This document shows, piece after piece, positions 1-5,827 of a stretch of DNA of 10,327 bases (position 1 is its first letter; each line of letters opens with the position of its first letter). The position numbers and the translations under genes were made by a program. The stretch is taken from assembly GCA_029555885.1 (NCBI GenBank), contig JAKPQT010000749.1:1-10327 (forward strand), given 5' to 3'. The DNA comes from Chloroflexota bacterium (GTDB lineage: Bacteria; Chloroflexota; Anaerolineae; CG2-30-64-16). The notes under the pieces are model-generated. The model saw only the letters and a list, made by a program, of their open reading frames with translations, ran no database searches and was not told the origin of the DNA.

Positions 1-1313
1 AGGTTCGGGTCGACCAGCATGACGATGGCGAGCGTCAGCATCAGCAGCCCGCCCGCCAGCTTGAGCACCCGGCCGTGTTTCTCCTCCAGCTTGCTCGCGC
101 GCAGGCTAAAGACCGCGGCCAGGAAGATCGCCAGCTCGTCAATCTGGTAGATCAGCATGTAAAGCGCCAGCAGCACCACGAAGGTGAGCGCGGTCACGCC
201 CTGGCTGGCGAGCAGGTTCGTCCACAACACCGGGAAGCCCGCGGTGCACGTGAACTCGACCAGCGATGCCCCAGCCGACATCACGATCGTCGCGCCGATC
301 AGGGCCGGCATGGATTCACCGGCGTTGAGCACGCGGCGCATGCTGCGGTACAGGCCCGGCTTCTTCTCGTCGGCGATGGTGAAGGAGACGCCCTCCTTGT
401 ACCAGAAGTAGTCCTTGATGTTGACTGCGGCGAAGAAGAGCGCGAAGAGCGCTACTACAATCCGAATCCAGCCTGTAAAGCTGACGATGGTGAACATCGT
501 GAACAAGCCGGCGATGAAGAGGACGTACACCAGCGAGGTGACGGTCAGGAACACCAAGCCGATGATGAGCACCTTCTTGCGCGAGCCGGTGTGCAGCGTC
601 AGCGCCAGCAGCACCGACAGCACCCATAGGGAGCAGGGATTGAAGCCATCCACGAAGGCAATCAGGGCGGTGCTGAGCGCCAGCGACTGGGTCGCCAGGT
701 CCACCGGACCGATCAGCGGCAGGGTCAACGTGCTGCTCCTGGCAGGAGCAGCACCGGCCGGCAGCTGTTCAACCGCTACGGCTTGCTGGGCAGCTGACGG
801 TGCGCCAGCCACAGGTGCGGGCGTGGGCGAGAAGACGCCGACGCCGGCATCGGGGCAGCCAGAAGTCGCACACGCGGCGACTGTACTCTCAATCTCCTTG
901 CCGATGGGATCCTCGGCATAGCCCACCCAGTAGCGGTCGCCGATAAAGATGGTGGGCACTGCGGTCGGCTCAAAGCCGAACTTGGCCGCCATTTTTATAA
1001 GGGGTTCCTGGTTTTCCGGATGGTTCCAGACCTCGAAGGCGCGTATCTCTACCCGCGGATATTTTTCGGCCAAGCCGGCCAGGAATGGCTCAGCGGCCGC
1101 GCAGTGCGGGCAGCCGTCGCCCCAGAAGAAGTAGATGATCGTCTGCCCGCCGGTTTGCGCCGCCGCCTGGCCGGCCAGCGCGGTGGCGCGGGACCGGTCG
1201 ATCGCGTGCTCGAGTTCGGCACATCCGTCGCAGTTGTCGGTCTGTGCATAGCTCTGGCCGGCCACGATGAGAATGAGCGCCAGAGACAGTATCGGCGCGA
1301 GAAATCTGCGCAT
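1..1313 (-). CDS. Exported thioredoxin domain fused to CcdA/DsbD-like membrane domain (3' end cut by window)
   Basis: Seen: the frame starts at ATG 1313 behind a GGGAG Shine-Dalgarno about 8 nt upstream and stays open to base 1, giving 437 codons without a stop, so the C-terminus is missing. Residues 1-23 form a signal peptide. A CDGC pair follows at 28-31. A thioredoxin fold spans about 57-148, with CPHC at 68-71 and the cis-Pro in AVPT at 120. A Pro/Ala-rich linker covers about 160-200. At least six hydrophobic segments follow, with single cysteines in DGFNPC (227) and EFTCTAGFP (356). Known: CcdA and DsbD membrane domains use one cysteine in each of two membrane helices to pass electrons from cytosolic thioredoxin to exported partners. 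Inferred: this protein is a self-contained transmembrane thiol reductant, resembling DsbD with its thioredoxin domain at the N-terminus. It is the last visible gene of the operon, 55 nt after the lipoprotein. The exact family and substrate are unknown. Confidence 0.82.
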   Translation of the reverse strand, partial: MRRFLAPILSLALILIVAGQSYAQTDNCDGCAELEHAIDRSRATALAGQAAAQTGGQTIIYFFWGDGCPHCAAAEPFLAGLAEKYPRVEIRAFEVWNHPENQEPLIKMAAKFGFEPTAVPTIFIGDRYWVGYAEDPIGKEIESTVAACATSGCPDAGVGVFSPTPAPVAGAPSAAQQAVAVEQLPAGAAPARSSTLTLPLIGPVDLATQSLALSTALIAFVDGFNPCSLWVLSVLLALTLHTGSRKKVLIIGLVFLTVTSLVYVLFIAGLFTMFTIVSFTGWIRIVVALFALFFAAVNIKDYFWYKEGVSFTIADEKKPGLYRSMRRVLNAGESMPALIGATIVMSAGASLVEFTCTAGFPVLWTNLLASQGVTALTFVVLLALYMLIYQIDELAIFLAAVFSLRASKLEEKHGRVLKLAGGLLMLTLAIVMLVDPN

Positions 1314-1368
1314 GAAACTTACTCCCAGATACAGGATCGCCCGCGCGCGTTGGGCGTCGGTCGTTGCG

Positions 1369-1815
1369 TCACCAGCGTGTGACGGACGTCGGCTTGAAGG
1401 TCTCGCCATCGTGCAGGTAGATGCATAGCAGTTCCTCTACGGTCAACCAGACCCACGCGGCCTCCGGCAACGGCTGCTTCACTTCGCTGAGCGGCTGGCC
1501 CCGGTCCATATACTCGAGCGGAACCCGGTTGCAAGGGATGCACTGATCCCCTGCGTCCACCTCGATGCGGATGCGCGCCGCATCGGCCGATACGCCGATG
1601 GCCGCCGCGCACTGCTCCGCGGCCTCCTGCAGCGAAGCCGTCGGCTGCAGGCTACTCCAAATCTGCGCCGTATCGGGTGTGGGCCTGGCCGTCGCAGTCG
1701 CCGGTGAGGGTGGTGTCAGCAGCGGCGTGCAGCCGCCGCTCAGCGCCAGCAGCGCCAGCACCCAGGCCAGGGAGATGCACGTCGCTGCGGTTCGGTGCAC
1801 GGTGTTGCGTCTCAC
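1369..1815 (-). CDS. Small exported lipoprotein with a CIPC motif, function unknown
   Basis: A 148-residue protein that I do not recognise. The start is GTG at 1815, chosen because a strong GGGAGGGAG Shine-Dalgarno sits about 6 nt upstream. Residues 1-28 are a basic, then hydrophobic, lipoprotein signal ending in LSGGC, which predicts lipidation of Cys29. A Thr/Pro/Ala-rich tether follows to about residue 50. The remaining roughly 100-residue domain contains Cys69, a CIPC pair at 92-95 and Cys131. It lies between two exported thioredoxin-like proteins, 21 nt after one and 55 nt before the other. Inferred: it is a surface-tethered partner or substrate of those thioredoxins, or a thiol-based metal or metalloid binder. 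The domain does not look like a thioredoxin fold, because no cis-Pro motif follows the CIPC. Confidence 0.78.
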   Translation of the reverse strand: MRRNTVHRTAATCISLAWVLALLALSGGCTPLLTPPSPATATARPTPDTAQIWSSLQPTASLQEAAEQCAAAIGVSADAARIRIEVDAGDQCIPCNRVPLEYMDRGQPLSEVKQPLPEAAWVWLTVEELLCIYLHDGETFKPTSVTRW

Positions 1816-1836
1816 TGAGGCTCCCTCCCTACCGAT

Positions 1837-2574
1837 CTACGTCCCGCGCCCCGGCAGGCGGCGCACGCCGAGGTAGACCAGGAGCGTGACGGCCAGGAGG
1901 CCGACCGCACCGCCGGCGGCGAGCCAGAGTTTCCCCGTGCCCGCGATACCCGTTGTGCGCACGCCGGCCGGCTCAATACCTGCAGACGCAGCGGCCACCG
2001 GCTCCGTACAAGCCAGGGCCAACCCGCAACTGGCGTCGACGGCCGTTGGCTCCACAGGCAAAGCCGTTGGTTGAAGCGCAGGCGTCGGCCGCGGCGCCGG
2101 CCAAGCGATCCCGCCCTCCGCCAGACAGCTCTCGATCGCATCCGGCAATTCCGCCGTGATCCTCTCCACACCTACGAGTGTTCGGTCACCGATCATGAGG
2201 AATGGCACCTCAGCACTCCCCCGCGTGTAGCCGTACTGCTCAGCGACGGTATAGAACGCCGCGATATCCTCCACGCTGACAATCTCGACCAGCCGGACCT
2301 CGAGTTGTGCCCCGTACTTCTGCTGCATCTGCGGGAGGATGCCCTCGAGGACCTCGTGGCAATGACCGCAACCATCCAGCCAGTACAATACGATGCGCAC
2401 GAGCGGCGCGGGCGGCGAAGGGCGTGCGTCAGACGCCGGCCGCTCGAACCCGGCCTGGCGCAGTTCCTGCTGGATCTCCCGGCACTCGTCACAGCCTTGC
2501 GCGGCCGCCGATGGCACGCGCGCGGCCCCGAGCAGCACGAGCAGGATGGAGGCCCAGATGATCAACCGGCGCAT
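1837..2574 (-). CDS. Exported, membrane-anchored thioredoxin-like protein
   Basis: A 245-residue protein. Residues 1-26 form a signal peptide (VPSAAAQ end). A CDEC pair at 28-31 is followed by a short charged helix. A thioredoxin-like fold spans about 58-152, with CGHC at 69-72, cis-Pro at 124 (EVPF) and Cys150. A Pro/Ala/Thr-rich linker covers about 158-212, containing Cys183 and Cys189. One membrane helix at about 216-236 is followed by a short basic tail. The thioredoxin part therefore faces outside the membrane. It is clearly paralogous to the leftmost gene: both begin MRR, share the extra N-terminal CxxC, and share the IGDR.. block after the cis-Pro. Its ATG lies 3 nt after the stop of the DGC gene, with only a weak purine stretch as ribosome site, so translational coupling is likely. 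Inferred role: thiol-disulfide exchange outside the membrane, probably fed by the CcdA-like fusion protein. Confidence 0.83.
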   Translation of the reverse strand: MRRLIIWASILLVLLGAARVPSAAAQGCDECREIQQELRQAGFERPASDARPSPPAPLVRIVLYWLDGCGHCHEVLEGILPQMQQKYGAQLEVRLVEIVSVEDIAAFYTVAEQYGYTRGSAEVPFLMIGDRTLVGVERITAELPDAIESCLAEGGIAWPAPRPTPALQPTALPVEPTAVDASCGLALACTEPVAAASAGIEPAGVRTTGIAGTGKLWLAAGGAVGLLAVTLLVYLGVRRLPGRGT

Positions 2575-2577
2575 CGG

Positions 2578-2970
2578 CTAACTGCCTGCCGGCCTGTCCG
2601 CCAGCGCGGCCAGGATCGTCGCCGTAACCGTCTCCAGGTCCTCCGCAGTGTACTGCGTCGGCGGGCCCTTCTTGAGGCCGCAGTCGTTAACGAGCGTGAT
2701 GGCTGCGGCGGGGTGAAAGCCCGCCTGCTCCACGATCTTGCGCGCACAGTTCAACGGGCAACCGTCTACCACCACGATGCGGTCCACGTTCGAGGTCTTT
2801 TCGATTACGGTCGGCGCGCCCGTGGGCAGGCCGCCCAGGCAAAAGATCGCCGCGCGCCCCGGGCCGGCGCGTTTCACCGCCTCCAACCCGGCCAGTCCCG
2901 TCAGCGTGCCCACGTTGGACATGCCGCCGAAGCAGACAAACAGTGCGTTGTCAGGCAAGCCATTAGCCAT
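2578..2970 (-). CDS. DGC-domain protein (putative zinc-binding)
   Basis: A 130-residue soluble protein with no signal peptide. It resembles the DGC family (Pfam DGC domain), named for an Asp-Gly-Cys motif and predicted, without strong biochemical proof, to bind zinc through conserved cysteines. Visible here are Cys13 (LFVCFGG), Cys44 (FCLGG), DGC at 69-71 followed by PLNC with Cys75, and Cys97 (NDCGLKKGP). The GG-rich N-terminal strand-loop (CFGGMSNVGTLTG) is also typical. Start ATG at 2970 has a good AAGGAG site 7 nt upstream. It follows the radical SAM gene by 18 nt and precedes the exported thioredoxin gene by 3 nt, firmly inside the operon. Family membership is fairly secure. The function is unknown. 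In this setting the cysteines could bind arsenite or another soft metal instead of zinc, which is inference. Confidence 0.85.
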   Translation of the reverse strand: MANGLPDNALFVCFGGMSNVGTLTGLAGLEAVKRAGPGRAAIFCLGGLPTGAPTVIEKTSNVDRIVVVDGCPLNCARKIVEQAGFHPAAAITLVNDCGLKKGPPTQYTAEDLETVTATILAALADRPAGS

Positions 2971-2988
2971 TTGAAAACTCCTTACGAA

Positions 2989-4269
2989 TCAGGGGCAGAC
3001 CACGATTCCCTGTGCCCACAGGCACTCACCGCACACAGGGAACGGGTTGCCGTAACAGTCCGTCTCATTAGCATCCGTGTCCGGACAGCCGCCACACGCG
3101 AAACAAGCCGGAAAGTCGAAATTGCGCACGCGGCGCCGGAAGTCACGATAGGCTCCATCCTGCCAGATTTCCAGCAGAGGACGCTCGGCCAACCGGCCGG
3201 CGACAAAGGCCCGCACCGTCTTCCAGTGACCGTTGACGTGTTCCGGATGGGTGTGCAGCAGCGCCAGACAGGGGGCCACGCGGCCGTCCCACCCGACCGC
3301 CAGCATCCCCTCATGGACAAAGCGGCAGTAATCGCGCCGTGGCCCGCCCGGTGAGCCGGGAGGCGGCCAGGTGGGGCCATGATCCAACAGGGCGGCCAGT
3401 GCGGGCCGGGATTCGGCATCCAGGGTCAAGCGGGCCAGCTCCAGCCTGGGCCGCCAGCCGGCATCCGGGAAGCTGGCCGCCCACGCCGCACCGCCCCACA
3501 GCATCTCAGCCGCCATCTCGGCCGTATGCGGGACCACGTTGCTGACCGACACGAAGTTCAGCGCCAGGTCGTGCGCCAGCGCCAGGAGCCCCGGCAGGCT
3601 GCGGATATTGCGCCGCATCGCTACGAACGCCAGGCCGATCTCTATCGGTCGCCGCGCGCGCCGCCGCGCTTCGACCAGCGCAGCGACGGCGGCCACTGCA
3701 GGCGACCGCGCCTGACCCCGCACGGCTGCGTATGCCGGCTCATCGCCACCGTCCAGCGAGACCGTCACCCGGCTGACGCCGGCCCCAACCAGTTCCACCG
3801 CCAGCGCGGTATCAAGTAAAGTGCCGTTGGTGATGACCTCCACCCCAGTGCCCCACTCCCGGGCCAGCCGGACCAGCGCCAGGAATTCGGGATGGACGAG
3901 CGGCTCACCAAAGCCGCTGAGCGACAGAGTGATGGGATGATCTGGCAAGCCGTCCAGCAAGTCCTTGAACCGTCCGACCGGCATATGGCCCACCGGCTCG
4001 TCCCACACCCGACGGATACAGGTGGCGCAGGCCAGGTTGCACGCACTGGTGACTTCGACATAGACCTTGCGCAGGGTGTCCGAGGTCAGGCGCAGGCCGT
4101 CCGGCCCGGCCTCGCAGCGCACCTCAGCGCCCGGGGCCAACCCTGCCTGCGCCAACAAGTTTGCAGGCAGGGTCAACGCTCCGTCCGTACTTCGCGCCAG
4201 GTCCGCAGTAAGCTCCCGGTCGATGGCCGGGTTACGGATTGGCTGCCCCAGCCCGACGGTGCTTGGCAT
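2989..4269 (-). CDS. Radical SAM/SPASM enzyme with AbrB-like N-terminal domain
   Basis: A 426-residue protein, ATG at 4269 with an AGGA site 6 nt upstream, 19 nt after acr3. Residues about 27-62 (GALTLPANLLAQAGLAPGAE and the following LRLT strand) look like a SpoVT/AbrB swapped-hairpin domain. The radical SAM core follows, with CNLACATC giving the cluster cysteines 77, 81 and 84, the SGFGEP motif at 118-123, and ITNGTLL. The C-terminal region has nine cysteines (315, 334, 389, 392, 395, 405, 413, 416, 425), as expected for a SPASM domain holding auxiliary 4Fe-4S clusters. Known: SPASM enzymes modify peptides or proteins, or mature enzymes. From memory, the TCIRRVWDEPVG stretch and the GNPFPVCGECLWAQG tail resemble the radical SAM maturases linked to tungsten aldehyde oxidoreductases. 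No such oxidoreductase is visible here. It is not the arsenosugar enzyme ArsS, which lacks a SPASM tail. The substrate is unknown. Confidence 0.85.
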   Translation of the reverse strand: MPSTVGLGQPIRNPAIDRELTADLARSTDGALTLPANLLAQAGLAPGAEVRCEAGPDGLRLTSDTLRKVYVEVTSACNLACATCIRRVWDEPVGHMPVGRFKDLLDGLPDHPITLSLSGFGEPLVHPEFLALVRLAREWGTGVEVITNGTLLDTALAVELVGAGVSRVTVSLDGGDEPAYAAVRGQARSPAVAAVAALVEARRRARRPIEIGLAFVAMRRNIRSLPGLLALAHDLALNFVSVSNVVPHTAEMAAEMLWGGAAWAASFPDAGWRPRLELARLTLDAESRPALAALLDHGPTWPPPGSPGGPRRDYCRFVHEGMLAVGWDGRVAPCLALLHTHPEHVNGHWKTVRAFVAGRLAERPLLEIWQDGAYRDFRRRVRNFDFPACFACGGCPDTDANETDCYGNPFPVCGECLWAQGIVVCP

Positions 4270-4288
4270 ATACTGTCCTGCTCATGTC

Positions 4289-5440
4289 CTACGCGTCCGG
4301 CGCCTTGACTGGCGGCGGGCAGGCAGCTTCCGCCGTCGCGACCAGCTCTGCGGGCGTGGGTCGCAGCTCGTGCTTAAACCAGCGGCGCTGGAGCCAGAAC
4401 GCTGCGCTCACCAGCCCGATCATCACCGGCACTTCGACCAGCGGGCCAATGACCGCGGCGAACGCCTCGCCCGAGGCGATGCCGAACACCGCAACCGCCA
4501 CCGCGATGGCCAGTTCGAAGTTGTTGCTGGCCGCGGTGAACGACATCGTGGTTGTCATGCGGTAATCCGCGCCCGCGCGGTGGCCGATCCAGAAGCTGAC
4601 GAGGAACATCATGACAAAGTAAAAGATGAGGGGGATCGCGATACGCACCACGTCGAATGGCAGCGCCACGATCAGCTCGCCCTTCAGGCTGAACATCACC
4701 AGAATGGTGAACAGCAGGGCAACCAATGTCAGCGGGCTGATGCGCGGGACGAAGGTCTGCTCGTACCAGGCCCGCCCCTTGATGCGCAACAGGATGAAGC
4801 GCGTGGCAAAGCCCGCAATCATCGGGATGCCCAGGTAGATGAAGACGGTCCGGGCGAGCTCGCCGATGCTGATGCGGACGACTGCGCTCTCCAGGCCGAG
4901 CGCACGAGGCAGCACCGTGATGAAGATGTACGCGTAGACGCTGTAGAAGAGCACCTGGAACACGCTGTTGAAGGCCACCAGCCCGGCCGCATACTCCGTG
5001 TCACCGTGGGCCAGTTCGTTCCATACGATGACCATCGCGATGCAGCGCGCCAGGCCGATGAGGATCAGGCCGATCATGTACTCCGGCTTGTCGCGCAGGA
5101 AGATGACCGCCAGCGCGAACATCAGAATCGGGCCGATTATCCAGTTCTGCAGCAGCGACAGCCCCAGCACTTTCGTGTTGCGGAACACTTCGGGCAGCCG
5201 CTCGTACTTCACCTTGGCGAACGGCGGGTACATCATCAGGATGAGACCGATGGCAATCGGGATATTGGTCGTGCCGACCTGAAAGCGGTCGATGAAGGTC
5301 TCGACACCGGGAACGAAGTAGCCCAGCGCGACGCCAATCGCCATCGCCAGGAAGATCCACAGGGTCAGGAAGCGGTCGAGCGTGGACAGGCGCTTAGCCG
5401 TGCCCGGCTGTGCGCCGGCGGTTGCAGGAGCTACCGACAT
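4289..5440 (-). CDS. acr3: ACR3-family arsenite efflux permease
   Basis: A 383-residue polytopic membrane protein of normal length for bacterial ACR3, a secondary carrier that exports arsenite (sometimes antimonite) across the cytoplasmic membrane. About ten hydrophobic segments are visible. The diagnostic motif [19 protein letters not shown] begins at residue 129 and carries Cys133, matching the cysteine known to be essential for transport in characterised ACR3 proteins. The late-helix motif [20 protein letters not shown] with its conserved Glu is also present. Start ATG at 5440 follows an excellent GGAGG 7 nt upstream. The 84-nt gap before it contains a GC-rich palindrome; 19 nt after its stop the radical SAM gene begins. 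The C-terminal tail carries Cys372, an unconserved-looking position. Identification is secure from sequence alone. Confidence 0.96.
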   Translation of the reverse strand: MSVAPATAGAQPGTAKRLSTLDRFLTLWIFLAMAIGVALGYFVPGVETFIDRFQVGTTNIPIAIGLILMMYPPFAKVKYERLPEVFRNTKVLGLSLLQNWIIGPILMFALAVIFLRDKPEYMIGLILIGLARCIAMVIVWNELAHGDTEYAAGLVAFNSVFQVLFYSVYAYIFITVLPRALGLESAVVRISIGELARTVFIYLGIPMIAGFATRFILLRIKGRAWYEQTFVPRISPLTLVALLFTILVMFSLKGELIVALPFDVVRIAIPLIFYFVMMFLVSFWIGHRAGADYRMTTTMSFTAASNNFELAIAVAVAVFGIASGEAFAAVIGPLVEVPVMIGLVSAAFWLQRRWFKHELRPTPAELVATAEAACPPPVKAPDA

Positions 5441-5460
5441 AGCTCATCCTCCATAAGATA

Positions 5461-5475
5461 GTTGGAACGCCCAAC
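5461..5475. repeat. Small inverted repeat GTTGG-5-CCAAC
   Basis: GTTGG (5461-5465) and CCAAC (5471-5475) can pair around AACGC, 20 nt upstream of the acr3 start on the transcribed strand. It sits beside the larger GC-rich palindrome, in the longest gap inside the operon. A five-pair stem is weak and could be chance. Confidence 0.35.
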
Positions 5476-5487
5476 AAAACCGATGCT

Positions 5488-5513
5488 GCAGGGCGAGGTG
5501 ACCTCGCCCCTGC
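5488..5513. repeat. GC-rich palindrome between the thioredoxin and acr3 genes
   Basis: The core GGGCGAGGTGACCTCGCCC (5491-5509) is a perfect palindrome, nine pairs around a single G. It extends outward by GCA/CTGC with one bulged base. It lies in the 84-nt gap between the small thioredoxin gene (stop at 5525) and acr3 (start 5440). No T-run follows on the transcribed strand, so it is not a classic intrinsic terminator. The form suits either a dispersed REP-like palindrome, which I recall as common in Chloroflexota spacers, or an mRNA stem that stabilises or partly attenuates the transcript before acr3. Confidence 0.7.
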
Positions 5514-5524
5514 TTAGCGGAGCG

Positions 5525-5779
5525 TCAGGATGCAGCCAGCTCGCTGGTCAGCAGCGTCACGATCTGGCTCACCGCCGGCACGCGGCCCCCGGCCAGCAGC
5601 TTGTCGTTGACCACCAGACCGGGCGTCGCGAGCAGGTTGTAACGCTCGTATTCGTTGTAGTCGCCGGACTTCTCGAACGTGGCTTCCACGCCGAGTTGCT
5701 CGACTGCTTGCTTGGCGTTCTTCTCCAGCCGTTCGCAGTTGGCGCAGCCGCCGCCAAGAATCTTGATGTGCAGGGTCAT
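5525..5779 (-). CDS. Small cytosolic thioredoxin-like protein (redox-active disulfide protein 2 type)
   Basis: An 84-residue protein with no signal peptide. Its active site CANC lies at 12-15 after a GGG turn (KILGGGCANCERLEKNAKQA), and the cis-Pro is at 53 in ATPGLVVND. Length and motif order match the small thioredoxin family often annotated as redox-active disulfide protein 2 or thioredoxin family protein. Members frequently neighbour DUF318/ArsP permeases and ArsR regulators, the arrangement seen here. ATG at 5779 follows a strong GGAGG 6 nt upstream. It is 48 nt after the permease and 84 nt before acr3. Inferred role: reducing a cytosolic substrate, such as a pentavalent or oxidised arsenical or the permease cysteines, before efflux. 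That role is not shown by the sequence. Confidence 0.9.
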   Translation of the reverse strand: MTLHIKILGGGCANCERLEKNAKQAVEQLGVEATFEKSGDYNEYERYNLLATPGLVVNDKLLAGGRVPAVSQIVTLLTSELAAS

Positions 5780-5802
5780 GGTTCCTCCATATACGAAGAT
5801 TG

Positions 5803-5823
5803 ATGAGTCATGAGAAATGAGTA
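5803..5823. repeat. Three tandem 7-bp repeats ATGAGNN
   Basis: ATGAGTC, ATGAGAA and ATGAGTA follow each other without gaps at 5803-5809, 5810-5816 and 5817-5823, in the 48-nt spacer between the permease stop and the small thioredoxin start (read as CTCAT repeats on the transcribed strand). This is a short low-complexity spacer. No function is evident. Confidence 0.55.
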
Positions 5824-5827
5824 AGGA

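Noticed and set aside
2071..3354. Long open frame on the plus strand (427 codons)
   Set aside because: It is Arg/His/Gln-rich, has no recognisable motif, and lies opposite three well-supported minus-strand genes. Its openness is a product of high GC.
2989..4269. ArsS (arsenosugar synthesis) for the radical SAM enzyme
   Set aside because: The protein has a SPASM-type nine-cysteine C-terminus and an AbrB-like N-terminus, which do not fit the ArsS layout I know.
4067..5461. Long open frame on the plus strand (464 codons)
   Set aside because: It is antisense to acr3 and the radical SAM gene, its translation is Asp/Gln/Arg/His-rich low complexity, and the opposite-strand products are unmistakable.
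5491..5509. Intrinsic terminator after the small thioredoxin gene
   Set aside because: The stem is strong, but the transcribed strand has no U-run after it and acr3 follows with its own ribosome site, so termination is not supported.
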